This document shows positions 1 to 11,170 of a stretch of DNA of 64,000 bases, piece by piece (the first letter of the stretch is position 1; each line of letters opens with the position of its first letter). A model generated the notes under the pieces. That model was given only the letters and a program-made list of their open reading frames with translations, searched no databases and was not told the origin of the DNA. Source of the stretch: Pectinophora gossypiella (Eukaryota > Arthropoda > Insecta > Lepidoptera > Gelechiidae); contig NC_065406.1 in the NCBI RefSeq assembly GCF_024362695.1, positions 16,306,001-16,370,000 on the forward strand, written 5' to 3'. A program made the position numbers and the translations under genes.

Positions 1-1100
1 TTATTACTTGAATTCAAACTTTTTTTTCCCTTTTGCGCGCAGTTTATCACCCTTGGAAAATAAGCACTTCTTGTATAGGCATCATTTTAGGTAAGCGACT
101 AGTGTCGGTTCGTATTCCAACTAGAATTCCAACTAATAAAGTCGAATTTTGTAGTATAAAGCCTAAGCCGCGTTCTCCGAACTATCATGGATTCAGGATG
201 AGGGTTGTTAATAAACCCTACCCAATTCCATCCAACAAACAAGACTAAACTATACTTGAAGAGCCAGCAAACTAAATCCATATCGTGCCAGTGGGTATTG
301 TTATTCTAATCGTGTTCTATATCCCTCAACCGCAGACTACCCCTTATACAGTAATTTATGAGGTCCATAAATTGGTCCTATAAAATTATCTCTGAGTATT
401 AATAGATTGCTATTAATTACGTTTTTCCTTTAGAGACGTTCTGTTCGAAGGGACTTTTTAAATTTTTAACCGACTGCGGCGAAGCAAAAAGGAGGGTTAT
501 GTGTTTGACCGCTATGTATATTATGTATGTATGCACGTCTGTTCCAACGTAACTTCTAAACCACTTGTCAAAATTTAACAAATGAAGTGTCACTAGAAGC
601 GTCTTGATTATCCGGTGGTTATAGGCTATGTGACGTAATCGTTTATTTTTATGTTATAACGTTTTAATGTTATATATCTATCACTTTGGACGCACGTATA
701 AGATTCATAATATCCATTTTAGAACATACTATCGACGGTGGCTGCAAATTGTCTTTCATTGCTTGTGGCTCTGCCCACCCCATTAGGCGTTACGGGCGTG
801 AGTTTGTGTATGGGTATGTACCAATGTACTCGTAATAATAACATACAATCCAATACAAATCCTTTCTTGCACAATTGGAACACATGTACAACACAAAAAA
901 GACAACAAAGCGGACAGCACAAAAGGCAGTCTTATTGCTGAGGCAGAAATTTGTTCCAAGCGACATCTGGGTAATTGAAAATACTGTAAACATATTGGGA
1001 TTGACAGTGTAAAGCAATGAAATAATTACACAAAATAACTGAAACTACACTGAGCAAAATACAATTAATACATTGATAAAGAACACACTAAAACACATCC
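1..1100. other. no recognisable feature
   Basis: No coding pattern or repeat family I recognise. The short open frames here lack any domain signature and sit in AT-rich DNA. Confidence 0.5.
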
Positions 1101-1172
1101 GCGCATTGGAGCAGCGTGGTGGAGTATGCTCCATACCCCCTCCGATTGAATGAGGGGAGGTCTACGCCAGCT
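1100..1172 (+). repeat. SINE B2 3'-module fragment
   Basis: Matches the 3' part of the 46748-47075 SINE: a segment reading GGAGCAGCGTGGTGGAGTAT, then CCCCCTCCG and GAGGGGAGG. The head and body are absent, so this is a 5'-truncated SINE or the shared tail of its LINE partner. Similar orphan modules lie at 5363-5452, 19855-19935, 34865-34940, 40435-40490 and 53590-53695. Confidence 0.6.
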
Positions 1173-1522
1173 AGAGGACGTATTTAAGCTCTTTACGTTG
1201 AACGCGTTGAGGCTAAAGCCGCTTAGTGCGTACATCTCAATTTTAGAAGGCAATGAAGTAACTCCCTGTTAGATATAGAGTTGTAAATTGAACTCTTTGA
1301 AGTTAGCAATATGACTAACTACATTAAAAACTATCACAAAACGACTTGATAGCAGTTCACTAGCAGACCTAGGACGCTAACGGCGCGAGAAGAGTGAATA
1401 AATGTCAAAGAGCGAGTTGTCAAACTTGACAGACGAGTTAAGGTTCCCCGTTCCCACATAGTCTTGCTCGCGACTTGAATATGAAAAGTGTTTGTTCTTT
1501 CTGTTTTTTGTGTCTTCTATAA

Positions 1523-1740
1523 GCATCATCATCTCCCTAGCTCCGCTTATCTCACCCGAAGATTTGACAGGGTCGGTTTTTTTTACAGAAGCAACTGCCT
1601 GTCTGACCTTCCAACCCACGAAGGGAAAACCAGCCCAATACAGAACAGGTCACATGCCTCTGAAAATGCATTTTTCGGAAATGTGGGTTTCCTCACGATG
1701 TTTCCTTTCATCGCTGAGCACGTGATAATCACTTATTCAT
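1523..1740 (-). repeat. SINE C, 5'-truncated copy
   Basis: On the minus strand it carries the group C body: the atgattatcac block, the ctggttttccctt block, then AGGTCAGACAGGCAGT, a run of aaaaaaaccg and the catcatcatc end. The tRNA-like head seen at 32845-33180 is missing. Frames open across it are by-products of the repeat. Confidence 0.65.
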
Positions 1741-2142
1741 TTTTTTGGCTCTTCTATAAGCAAAATTGCGGATATCCGGTAGTCGCGCGTACCAATGACC
1801 TTATTTTATTTCGCGTCGCGTCGGGACGCGCTTACATAGCTAGGCCTGCTGGAGTTTATATAGACCTCGGAGCAAATTAGTAACGACAATCAGAATAAAC
1901 GGTTAAATAAAATAGCTAAATAAGTCCCATCCCTAACAGTCAGATAAACTGGTAGGAGCACCCCTATATTTTACAGACCCACGTCATTTCGTGATTAAAA
2001 TTGTAGAGACATTATCTAATGGTTTACTTTGAATTATTAATGTTAATTGATGTCGCCTTGGCACCGAGATATTCGGCCGTATTTTCTGTTTTAACAGAAC
2101 ATAAGGGTGAGTAAGTGTAAGTCCTATGTAATAGGCGCGAGC
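1741..2142. other. no recognisable feature
   Basis: AT-rich unique-looking sequence. I see no gene or repeat family here. Confidence 0.4.
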
Positions 2143-2459
2143 CTATTTCCATTCATTATCATCATCATCAGCCCATTAACGTCCCCACTGCTGGGGCACG
2201 GGCCTTCCCTATGGATGGATAGGGAGATCGGGCCTTAAACCACCACGCGGGCCCAGTGCGGATCGGTGGTTATTAACGACTGCTAATGCAGCCGGGACCA
2301 ACGGCTTAACGTGCCTTCCGAAGCACGGAGGAGCTCAAGATGTTTTTTTTTTGTGGTCACCCATTTTATGACCGGCCTTTGCCAAAGTTGCTTAACTTCA
2401 ACAATCGCAGACCGAGCGCGTTTACCGCTGCGCCACCGAGCTCCTTCTCTATTTCCATT
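2143..2459 (-). repeat. SINE A with target-site duplication
   Basis: Nearly full-length group A SINE in reverse orientation: (ATC)n, the 3' segment with CCCCACTGCTGGGGCACGGG, the body, then the 5S-like and tRNA-like head ending in gccaccgagctcc. It is flanked by ctatttccatt at 2143-2153 and 2449-2459, the direct repeats expected of target-primed insertion. Confidence 0.85.
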
Positions 2460-2547
2460 ATCCGGGTATAAATCAAATCAATCAATCAATAATACTTAAT
2501 TGAACAACGACATATACAAAGGACATATACGTACGAATGAAATAAGC

Positions 2548-2725
2548 ACAATAGGTGGCCTTATTGCTAAAAAGCAATTTCTGCCAGGCCTTAGGGCCTT
2601 TTTTATTTGATCAAAATAAATCAAATAATATAAACTTTATTGCACAGAACTAAATTTCAACAATCAGACGTAACATTATGAATACAGTACAATTTGGGCG
2701 GCCTTATTGTTCTAGAGATAAATCT
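2548..2725 (-). repeat. LINE 3'-end fragment(s)
   Basis: Minus-strand 3' end of a CR1/jockey-group LINE. One part has the hairpin-like motif tgccttattgctaaaaagcaattt. The next has aaactttattgcacagaac, which on the minus strand reads as an AATAAAG-type end with (TTTGA)n-like tail. The second part also occurs at 12935-13017. Confidence 0.5.
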
Positions 2726-2784
2726 TGGAAACAATTATCAGAGATCATGAACATAAAGTGAAACTCATAAACTCGAATTCAGGA

Positions 2785-2870
2785 GTTTAGAACCCGAGCA
2801 GGGATTGAACTTTGTAATGCTAATATGTGAGTCACGAGTTCTCCGAACTGCGCTATCACGGATGCACCTC
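2785..2870 (-). repeat. tRNA-like SINE head
   Basis: On the minus strand there is an A-box-like tgatagcgcagttcgg followed about 40 bases later by a B-box-like agttcaatccc. No matching acceptor stem closes, so this is a SINE head or tRNA pseudogene and not a functional tRNA gene. Confidence 0.45.
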
Positions 2871-3010
2871 TTTGTCTTATTGGTTAGAACTACATAACTG
2901 TATGAATCACGTAGTATATATTTCCTTAAGTTCCCAGCAATTGCGTGCATGACCGAACATAATGTGAATTACTATAAAATGAAAGTCTAAATAACATAAA
3001 CATAACATAA

Positions 3011-3488
3011 ACAGACTATAAACGTCCCACTGCTGAGCACAGGCCTCCCCTAAATCAACCGGAGGGGATATGGAGCATACTTCACCACGCTGCTCCACTG
3101 CGGGTTGGTGGAGGTATTTTAGACTAATAAAAAATAAAATAAAATAAAAATCATTTATTTCGGGTGTTTTCCCATAGCAATTGTTAGTAATAAAAGTCTT
3201 ATATCTATGTTAGTAAAAAATTACAATTAATTAATCAATTAAATAACTATATAATTTAGTGTCTTTGGCAAGTTGGACGCGGGTCCAGTACTAATAGCCG
3301 AGACCATCGGCTTAACGTTCCTCAGAATCATCTTACTTTTTCTAAAAACAGGTGATTCAAGCCTGAAATATCCTTACCAAACAAAGGACAGTCTCACAAA
3401 GTGATTTCGACAATGTCCCCGTTGGGAATTGAACCGCGACCTCCAGATCGTAAGCCCAATAGTGTAACTACTAGGCCAGAGAGGCTGT
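3011..3488 (-). repeat. SINE B2 interrupted by a nested LINE tail
   Basis: Reverse-oriented group B SINE with 3' module B2. It has the cccactgctg-gggaggcc module, then the body (ggcttaacgttcct), then the tRNA-like head with gaattgaaccgcgacctcc. The copy is split by the insertion at 3130-3289. Removing that insertion restores a continuous SINE comparable to 46748-47075. Confidence 0.75.
3130..3289 (-). mobile_element. LINE 3' end nested in a SINE
   Basis: The inserted segment starts with a (TAAAA)n-like run and includes ttttcccatagcaattgtta and the block ggcaagttggacgcgggtcc. Read on the minus strand it ends in an AATAAA-like signal and (TTTTA)n. It is flanked by actaata at 3123-3129 and 3290-3296, a 7-bp target-site duplication. 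The same repeat occurs at 50515-50675. Confidence 0.7.
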
Positions 3489-3851
3489 TAAATTAAAAAA
3501 TAATAATATTAATAATGAAATGTTTAAGTAATTCACACAAAAATTGATTTAGTCGCTATATTGAGCCCAACATAACGAATTCCGAAATTCCGCTATAATA
3601 ATGTTATTGCAAATCGATTATGTATAAAAATTTCTCCCCCACATAATATTATACCGAAAACCGAATAATTTCGAAGAGTTATCTCGGGAACGATGGATTT
3701 TTCGGTTGTTTCGCCTATGATAAAAAAGAAATTTTAGGAAGGAATTTGTGTTGCAATATTTTATTGGTATTTTGATTATGTTCGTTTGTAATTCAGTTTG
3801 TATGAGATGTTGGTTGTAGGCCATAATTTTCCCGTGGTCTTCGTCTCGCTA
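3489..3851. other. no recognisable feature
   Basis: AT-rich sequence with no coding or repeat signature that I recognise. Confidence 0.4.
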
Positions 3852-4136
3852 ACGGTCTCCGTGGTCCAGTAATTGAGGGTTACACAGTCCCGAGGTCCCG
3901 GATTCGAATTCCGATGGGGACATATCACAAAAATCACTTTGTGACACTACTCGTAAGTTTGGTAAGGACATGGCGGGCTGATCACCCGATTGGCCGAAAG
4001 TACAATCAGGGCATGGTAATCAGTAAGTGTGTAGTAGTAATATGAGCCATGTCAGGGGACTTTGGCGGCTCAATAGTAACGCTGACACCAGGGTTGACGA
4101 GGTCGTTTATTAATCTCACAACCCACAAGAAAGAAG
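3852..4136 (+). repeat. SINE B1 copy
   Basis: Head with degraded A box (gtggtccagtaattg) and B box (gattcgaattcc), then the atcacaaaaatcactttgtg block. The group B1 3' module (atgagccatgtcaggg, ggctcaatagtaa, gggttgacgaggt) ends in acccacaagaaagaaga. The body has several substitutions relative to 18018-18350, so it looks old. Confidence 0.75.
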
Positions 4137-4797
4137 ATTTCCTTATGATCATTTAGACGAGGTTTACGCGGTTATTATCGTAATCATTTCACATCACCAA
4201 TTCAAATCAATTCAAAACAAGTTTAAAACAGTACATGATTGACAAAAGTTTTTATACTCTGCAGGAGATTTTTATTGATTAGTAATTTTCTTGTACTTTT
4301 ATGTCTAAGTTATGTATACTTGTTCTCATTTATTATGTTTAAGCCTAAAAATATGCTGTAACTCTCCTTTAAATTGCTGTGCCCAAACCGGGTCCATATG
4401 TGTTACTCACCTTATATTACCAACCTCCTACCATGTGGAACGCAATGAATGATTATGATTATGATCTGACACTCTGTATATTCGAAATATTATCGCTTCA
4501 CAATAAAAAAAAAAACCTATTATAAAACTGTTGAAGAAGTTGACGTGCCTATATTTTTGAAATTAATTTCAAATTGATTAAAAGGTAAACTTGTGAGAAA
4601 ACATTTTCACACAATTTTCACCAATCATGAAGTGTTGGTTTTCAATCGATCTCAGTCATAATCAGAATCTATTCAATTAGGTATACTCGTAGCATTCGAC
4701 TATTGATCACCAGTAATTGGCGTGTCAGAAACATTTCCTCTTGTTTATGCTTTTGTTGGTTGTTTGAATAGATTTGCCCTTACTAAAATAAAATAGT
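4137..4797. other. no recognisable feature
   Basis: AT-rich, with no gene or repeat family identified. An A-run lies at 4505-4516. Confidence 0.4.
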
Positions 4798-5100
4798 AAT
4801 AAACAGCTTATACAGGGTGGCCCAGAAGTTCAGGTTCAAAATGAAAAATTAGATAGAGGGGCTCATTAGCTACCAAAAACACCCCCATGTATGTTCAGCA
4901 ATTATTTACGGTTTAGGAGATATGACCCATTTTGTACCTTTTTCTAGATTTTCTACCTTACTTCAGAAATCATCATTTTGTCGCTATCCCTTTCTTAATA
5001 ATTATTTTATTTTACTTCACAACTATGCCTAAGGCTGTGTACCGCTCAATCAAAGATAAATCAAAGTCAAATCAAAGATAAAAAATAAGTTATCGGAAGT
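4798..5100 (+). mobile_element. possible DNA-transposon terminus
   Basis: Begins with atacagggtggcccagaag, which resembles the ACAGGGTG(K)CCC ends of several insect DNA transposons. I could not find a matching inverted end nearby, so only one end is visible. It may be a relic or a chance match. Confidence 0.25.
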
Positions 5101-5362
5101 CAAAGTGAGAATTCGACCAAAATTGTTACAGTTGTTAAAACTGCGCCGAAGAATAATAAACACATGAGATTGTCATGGACCCTGAAAGTATTTCTGAAAA
5201 CTGCTCCATTTAATAGACTTTTAGAAACATCCAAAAAAAGTACCCTTAATAAGGGCATAAAACTAAGTAATTAGCCCTCAAAGATTGTAAGACAGACAGA
5301 TTTGAAGGAAAATTTGACATTCTCATACAATGTAGCTGCTTCTTTCTAACGTTGTTAAAGGT

Positions 5363-5452
5363 GCTGTATATGTCCCAGTGCTGGGCACTGGCCTCATACT
5401 CATAGCCAGGGCATGGAGCATACTTCACCACGCTGCTCAAGTGAGTTGATGG
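5363..5452 (-). repeat. SINE B2 3'-module fragment
   Basis: Contains cccagtgctgggcac, then catggagcatacttcaccac and gctgctcaag. It is a degraded copy of the 3' module at 46748-46850 without the rest of the SINE. Confidence 0.5.
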
Positions 5453-5940
5453 TGTGTGGGTTTCAATTTAATATCGCGATAATTCAAAAACAATTAAAAA
5501 GTCATTGGTTTAGACGCACAATATCTTCAGGTCAAATCTTCAGGTTAGGTATACGGACTTTGTGAAAAACGGAATAATGCTGGAGAGATGATGCTGCAAG
5601 TTATCTACCTATAGCTCTTGGGTTTGTTAGTGATTACGATCATAGGGTTGGTTAGTCTGTCTATTTCCTTACATTCTAGCTAGCTCCACAAACGGCTAAA
5701 TAGTTACGTCTAGCGCTTACTAGCAACACAATCTATCTCCGTTATGTTTCGCAGTGTACTGTTTTAATCAAAGTCGCTGCTCGTCCCTTTTGACGCAGAC
5801 GGTCACAAATCCTGGACGAATAACAAAAAGCCTTGCCTAGACAGATCTGCCTCGGCTAACAAATCACGGGAAACACAGAGCATCGTCCACAGACATAGGC
5901 ATCATAGACTCAGCTAGGAAGCTAGATACACAGAATACAA
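5453..5940. other. no recognisable feature
   Basis: A weak SINE C tail (aatcttcaggttaggta) is visible near 5533-5555. Otherwise I see nothing identifiable. Confidence 0.35.
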
Positions 5941-6075
5941 CACAACTTTTAAGACAACTTTTATTGAAGGTCAATTTAAGATTTTTGAATCTACGTCATT
6001 TCGCAAAGTGTTATGGCTGAAGAGAAGAAATGACAAGAAACTGCAACAGCAACACATCTTTTAAATCAATTTAGG
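5941..6075 (-). repeat. LINE 3'-UTR fragment shared with 42362-42515
   Basis: Shares acgtcatttcgcaaagtgtt, ggctgaagagaagaaatgac and gcaacagcaa with the opposite-strand segment at 42362-42515. That copy ends in an aataaatgattttgatttc tail, so the repeat is probably a retroelement 3' end. Confidence 0.5.
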
Positions 6076-6473
6076 TTAATATTACAAGTTATTTAATAAA
6101 CAGAGAAACACATTTAATACCAGGCATTTTTACCATTTAGGTAATCTTATAATAAGCTTTATTACATAAAGTTTCACATGAGCTTTAATTTTGTCTTATT
6201 CTGAAATTCTAGAGGGTGAAATTGTAGCGCTTAGGAGGCTACAAAATGTATAATAGAATTGTTAATAAAAAAAGGCTGAACTTTTTCAAAGTATATTAAG
6301 ATTAAGAAGGATCTAGGTTACAAGATCTCAGAGTGGTTACCAGCAAAAACATATTTTTTTTACTTATTTTTTTTTCAGTAAATAATTGATTTTGAATACA
6401 CAATGGATTGTGTCTCTACATAATAAAACATTTCTACCTCCAGTGTACTTTTTTGTGAGCGTGTATTTTTTTG

Positions 6474-6625
6474 ATGTTCTTCGGCAATCATCGCATTTCT
6501 AAACTATGTATCAAATGTTTGTTTGTGGCATTGAGAGCGTCTCTTCGGACGGCGACTTCCTACGTCGAGCGAGTTTTGATGTTATTTTGTATTCAGAAAT
6601 ACGATGATTACCGAGGAACATTAGG
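6474..6625. mobile_element. MITE-like inverted repeat
   Basis: The left part ttcggcaatcatcgcatttct (6480-6500) and the right part agaaatacgatgattaccga (6595-6614) are near-perfect inverted complements about 95 bases apart. A related left end (catcatagcatttctaaata) is at 11143-11163. There is no ORF inside. Confidence 0.4.
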
Positions 6626-6892
6626 AAACTAGAAACATTACCTGATATTATGTTGACACAGTTACTGTACTGAAATAGTCTACATATTAAAGTGATCTGT
6701 GGGGCTTGCAGACTATATCTATCAGTGATAGTGCCGGACATTTCACTGCCGTGTTGCCTCCGCTGCATTTCATCATGTCACATGCGATGGCTTTTGTAGG
6801 CAGATAGGAATTTAGGAGCACATCCTGACTTCTAGAAAATGACCTAGTAAGTTAGTTAGTTAGAGGAATTATATTTCGGGTGTTTTAAACAG

Positions 6893-6990
6893 TCTCCGAG
6901 GACTAGTGGTTAGAGCGTTAGGCTCACGATCTGGAGGTCCGGGTTCAATTCCCGATGGGGATATTGTCGAAATCACTTTGTGAGACTGTG
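6893..6990 (+). repeat. SINE B head, 3'-truncated
   Basis: A box gactagtggttagagcg, B box gggttcaattccc, then attgtcgaaatcactttgtg. The copy ends at 6990, where another repeat (6992-7090) begins. The head matches that of 46748-47075. Confidence 0.7.
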
Positions 6991-6991
6991 A

Positions 6992-7090
6992 TGGTTGCGC
7001 CACCAGCGACAACAAGTTGGTTGCGCAAACAGTTGAGAAACGCTTTGTGCAACTGTATACATTTTGGCTGTGACGCCTCTAAATATTCTA
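6992..7090. repeat. GGTTGCGC repeat, copy 1
   Basis: Shares agttggttgcgcaa, then a short spacer and caactgtatacattttg with 34522-34610. A shorter relative (ggttggttgcgcaacc) lies at 54440-54470. Probably a small non-autonomous element; its boundaries are not visible. Confidence 0.4.
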
Positions 7091-7496
7091 GTGAGATACC
7101 TAGGATCATGTTTTAAACGAATAGTCTTCAGTTTGCCAATTCCGCAAGATTGTTTGCCCCATAAAAATCTTGACTGCACAAGCTATAAACTGGAAAAGTT
7201 ACTCTTGCGACCAAGTCCGTGTAACTGACCTGACCACTACAGCCGGTTTGAGCCAATAACCTCGCAAAATTGCGTCATAAAGTGTAGCTTGCAGCGCCTA
7301 AGTTCCATGTACCTCATATTGCAAGTTTGGAATAACAAAGGGTCGGGTCGTGTGTCATATGTAATGAGTTGGAAGGCATAGTGTGTGGTGGTGGTACTTT
7401 GAAGGCAGCAGAGTAATTTAATACTGTGTTGCCTATATCGAAAAGGAAATTTGTGTTTGTTTCGCCAAAGAACCATTTTATTTCGTATTCTATTCA

Positions 7497-7885
7497 TCGT
7501 CACTAATTTAAGAGCCACGCTCTTGTCGGTCGGTTCTTCATCCTACTTTTTTAGGGAAAAATAGGGAAGTGGTTTCCCTCTTGCGTTCCGCCCCGCAGTA
7601 TTCTGTCTGACGCGGTTGGGATGTCGCCCAGAGTGGCTAATTTAAAGCCGTACTAGGACTCCTGTCTTCCACCTCTGAACAGTACTGACAGTTACTGCTG
7701 TCCTTTATCAGGTTCCAGGGTACAGTCCCTGCTCCGGCTCCCATCTCTACCTCTGCAACACCGTTGAGGTCTTCACCCGTACCCCTGGGCAAGGGTTCAA
7801 CCTTATTATAAGCCCCGTTGGTAATTTTATATTCACCAGACCAAATACATAACATACACAAATTTGGGGACACGGCGGTACCCCT
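7497..7885 (-). mobile_element. RTE-type LINE 3' UTR
   Basis: Reverse complement of the tail at 24175-24280. It has ctaatttaagagccacgctc, then tagggaaaaatagggaagtg and ggtttccctcttgc, and extends upstream on the minus strand through acagttactgctgtcc. The open minus-strand frame at 7637-7873 is UTR sequence with no protein signature. The linkage to RTE comes from 43290-43445 and 45540-45775, where the same tail follows RT C-terminal codons. Confidence 0.6.
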
Positions 7886-8317
7886 TCAACATGAGCAAAG
7901 CAAAGCGCAAGTGATAGGCACAACCTAGGTATGTGTACTCGTAACGTTTCGTAAACTTTTTGAACCCTTTTAACTCTCTGGTTTGGATTATTTATTATTT
8001 TGTTTATTTATTTATTTATATCAGGTAACTGAGACCGGAAGAAATATTATATCTTAACCTAAAACACATATTTTACAATCAACCAGATTAACCGAATTCT
8101 CAGGATATGTAGTCAGGAGGAGACTTATTAAAGATAAATGCGTAGCTATTATAATATACATTTTATTGACATTCAAATCACGGTATGTCTCACTAACGAT
8201 CATCATAATTGTAATATTTTTTACATTAATAATATGTTTTTTTTTGGATTCTACTAGATATCCTTAGAAAAGGTTACAAATCGATCGATTCTGATGCCTG
8301 CCTGTAAGAAATGATTG
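7886..8317. other. no recognisable feature
   Basis: Contains a (TTTA)n stretch at about 7985-8020. I recognise nothing else. Confidence 0.35.
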
Positions 8318-8396
8318 ATGAATTTGACGGAAGCGGAGAAGTGTGTCAGGATAGAAGCGAATGGAATTCTATATATAGTCTCTGCTTACCCCAGCT
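8318..8396 (+). mobile_element. RTE-type LINE 3' fragment
   Basis: Shares gtgtgtcaggat, gaagcgaatggaattctat and tctctgcttacccc with 48845-49005, where the frame reads as an RT C terminus (EEAREVCQDRSKWNSI). Short and degraded. Confidence 0.5.
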
Positions 8397-8849
8397 CCCA
8401 CCAGCATATGCATACATAGACATAAACATTAATACGTCGCCACAAACGACAACTACTATGTCTAAAAGCTGACGTCATTCATCTATTTGATTCACAGATT
8501 TCATTATTACGTACTCATACATACCCCTTTGATGTTCTATTGCCTTTAGATGGTGTTGCCAGCTTGTTAAATAGTGCTTCATGTGGGGACAAACGGGACA
8601 TTCTCTTCTCTGTATTGGGTTGCCACTTGTAAACAGTGGTTCACAACCTTGTTCGTTACTTAACTTAACTTAACTTTTTTGTTCAGTATAACATAAAAGG
8701 ACCCATTTTAAGAAGAAACATACATAGTAAGTTGTAAGTATATCCTGCTGCTGGGAAAAGGCTTCAATGCTGGTTAAGAATACAAGTAATATTATAAACT
8801 TGAAAGCATTTTAGGGAATTTTCTCCGGTATTTCCTGAACCGTCGTATT
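8397..8849. other. no recognisable feature
   Basis: AT-rich, with no gene or repeat signature identified. Confidence 0.35.
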
Positions 8850-9058
8850 TCGTCAGCGGTGAAAGAAACATAGTGAGGAACATTCCTGAGAAATGTGTTT
8901 CAGAGGTATGTGACCTAACCTGTACTTGGCTGGTTTACGCGGGTTCGAAAGTCAAACAATCAGTCGATTCTGTAAAAAACCGGACCTGTCCAATCTTCAG
9001 GTTAAGTAAGCTGGCCCCGTGATAAACGAGATAACGCTAGGTAGATGATCACGAGTTT
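8850..9058 (+). repeat. SINE C, 5'-truncated
   Basis: Group C body from the cagcggtgaaag block through gtgtttcagaggtatgtgac, ggctggttta, and the tail tgtaaaaaaccggacctgtc, then gataacgctaggtagatgat. The tRNA-like head is absent. Confidence 0.65.
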
Positions 9059-9086
9059 CTTACCTAAGAATTTAGATCTAGTTTTA

Positions 9087-9312
9087 TACAGGCTGTTAGT
9101 GATAACGTAATGAATACCGAGGGGGACGATTAAGACCATGATTCTGAGTTAATATCAAGTGGAATTTTCTATCGCAAAATTGGTGTTTATTTTTTTGAGA
9201 TTTTTAAAATTATTTTCAACTTTTGCGATGGAAAATTCCACTTGATATTAACTCAGAATAATAAGCTGAATCATCCCTCTCAGTATTCGTAACGATGTCA
9301 CTTACAACCCTT
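9087..9312. mobile_element. MITE A copy 1
   Basis: About 226 bp with long inverted halves. The left half reads tacaggctgttagtgataac, then ctgagttaatatcaagtgga. The right half is its inverted complement, ending gtcacttacaaccc. The two arms are separated by a short AT-rich loop (9183-9217). No ORF. Another copy follows 30 bases downstream. Confidence 0.75.
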
Positions 9313-9339
9313 CAAAGTACATACTAGTCAGCCATACAA

Positions 9340-9572
9340 GTAGGTATGGGTGCTAGTGACACCGTAATACTGAGGGGGATGACTTAGACCATGATTCTGA
9401 GTTGATATCAAGTGGAATTTCCTGTCGGAAAATTCGAAAAAAGTTTAGTCTTTTTTTTAATTATTTTCAGTTTCATACATTTGCAATGGAAAATTCTACT
9501 TGATATCAATTGAGAATTATGGTCTAAATCATCAATCAAACTTTTCGTTACGATGTCACAAACACCGTGTAT
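9340..9572. mobile_element. MITE A copy 2
   Basis: Same palindromic layout: gtgctagtgacaccgtaata, then the subterminal arm ending gatatcaagtggaatt. The mirrored arm ends in acgatgtcacaaacaccgtg. It is joined to copy 1 by a segment (agccatacaagtaggta) that also links MITE A units at 27690-27730 and 50150-50180. Confidence 0.75.
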
Positions 9573-10307
9573 ACCAAAGGTTGAGCATCTCTGTTGCATG
9601 GATGTTGTTTGACGAGGCAACAATTTTGATTGGAAATAGCGGACAGTGGCTGGTATTCCATGAACCTAAGCCTCCAAATAACACGCAGTTTTAGTTTGGC
9701 TTTTAGGTGGTATTGGCTTACAGATATGGGAGTTCGTTTTAAATTTTTTGTCTAGTTCAGTCTACGAGTTCAGTTATCCTTATATAGAAGGGATTTGACG
9801 TGATATATCGTCATAATGTAGTCATAGAAAAAGCCTATAAACCAGCCGCTTTGTAAAGCTGGGACTAGCGTGTTAACCATTACACCACCGAGTCATCATG
9901 CTGTCCATGCGAATTTTTCTTTTTTTTTTTCATCATCGAATTTTTCCATTTTTTTTTTTTTGGTCGTTATCTTGGTGATGTCATTTTCAAGTCTCGCTCG
10001 AGTCCGACTTTATCGATTTTTTTTCTTTTTGAGATTTTCTCAGCTATAAAAACAAATGAACATACGTTACCTCTAAAGTATGCAATATCTTGGCACAGGC
10101 ATCGCTTATTCATCCAACGGAGAGAGTTTGTAGCAAAATTATATTCCACTACGCTACTTCATCGGAAAACAATGAAACATTGTTCCGAGAAAAGGATCCT
10201 AAGGGATAAGAATATACAATTCATGCTCTATAACAAACCTACCAGACTTAAGTTTTGGGAATTTATCAAAAAATATATAAACATTTTCCTTAAACCAAGC
10301 TTTAAAA
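9573..10307. other. no recognisable gene
   Basis: Two T-runs are present (near 9918-9930 and 9949-9961). A degraded tRNA-like head remnant (gctgggactagcgtgttaac) lies at 9859-9890. I see no coding signature. Confidence 0.35.
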
Positions 10308-10462
10308 GTCGGCGGAGGTCCCGGTTTGAATCCCGGTGGAAACATATTCTCAAAATTTTGCGGTCCCTGTTTTGGTTAGGACATTACAGGCTGATCACGC
10401 GTTTATGCGAAAGCAACATGATGTGTGCTTCGGAGGGCGCGTTAAACAAGTCGATATTGATC
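10308..10462 (+). repeat. SINE B fragment
   Basis: Begins at the B box region (gaggtcccggtttgaatccc). It continues through ttaggacattacaggctgat and the body start gtgtgcttcggagggcgcgt. The A box end is missing. Confidence 0.6.
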
Positions 10463-10524
10463 ACAGAATCTACATTTTCACGAAAGAAGAAGTCTTGAAA
10501 TTTGTTGCAAAATCTTGACAAACA

Positions 10525-10640
10525 ATACAACACAAAACAAAATTCTTTATTGCACTTAAAATAAATATTAAAAATACATGTTATTATTATAATAAGCTAG
10601 GTAGTACAACAGGCAGCCTTTTGGTAAGGTACCTTCCTTA
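10525..10640 (-). repeat. LINE 3'-end fragment
   Basis: Contains caaaattctttattgcactt and aaatattaaaaatacat, like 34960-35035. On the minus strand this is an AATAAAG-type end with a (TTGTA)n-like tail. No coding part remains. Confidence 0.5.
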
Positions 10641-11165
10641 CCTAGGTATAGGAAATTAATGAATTCTAGGTATAATTAATTCTAAAACCTCCATTGGTCG
10701 CTACGTCTAGACACTGACCTCACAGGTTACCTTCTCAGACGAAGTTGAAGGGCCATTTGAATTTTGATATTCTACTTAAAAGCTTTCCTTTGACAAATAC
10801 TGAGGTAGGTACTCAAAGAAAATTGTTTTTCCTTTATTGTTTTTCTGCTGTATGATGAAAAATTTGCAACATTCATTTATCACGACTTCACTCAAACTCT
10901 ACAGGAAATTAAACTTAGAATTGTTCTAATAAAATTGTTCCAAAACTAGGTATAAAATCGGACAAGTCTTTTGTTAAATAATTCATAACTTATATTATGC
11001 GATGTAAGTTCAGACAGGGCAATTTCACAGAACTGACATAAAAGACGTTATGAAAATTGCAAAACTGAATTGTAACTTTGTGACATGCGTGGATGTAATC
11101 AACAACAATAGGTAGTGGTTCTATTTTTTAATGTCTCTCGGACATCATAGCATTTCTAAATACAA
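10641..11165. other. no recognisable feature
   Basis: AT-rich. A MITE-like end (ggacatcatagcatttct) lies at 11141-11158. I see nothing else. Confidence 0.35.
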
Positions 11166-11170
11166 ACAAA

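Noticed and set aside
1488..1880. 130-codon plus-strand frame
   Set aside because: It runs through a reverse-oriented SINE C fragment and then AT-rich DNA; no domain and no splice or promoter context.
7637..7873. 78-codon minus-strand frame
   Set aside because: It lies in a LINE 3' UTR that recurs at 24111-24280; no protein signature.
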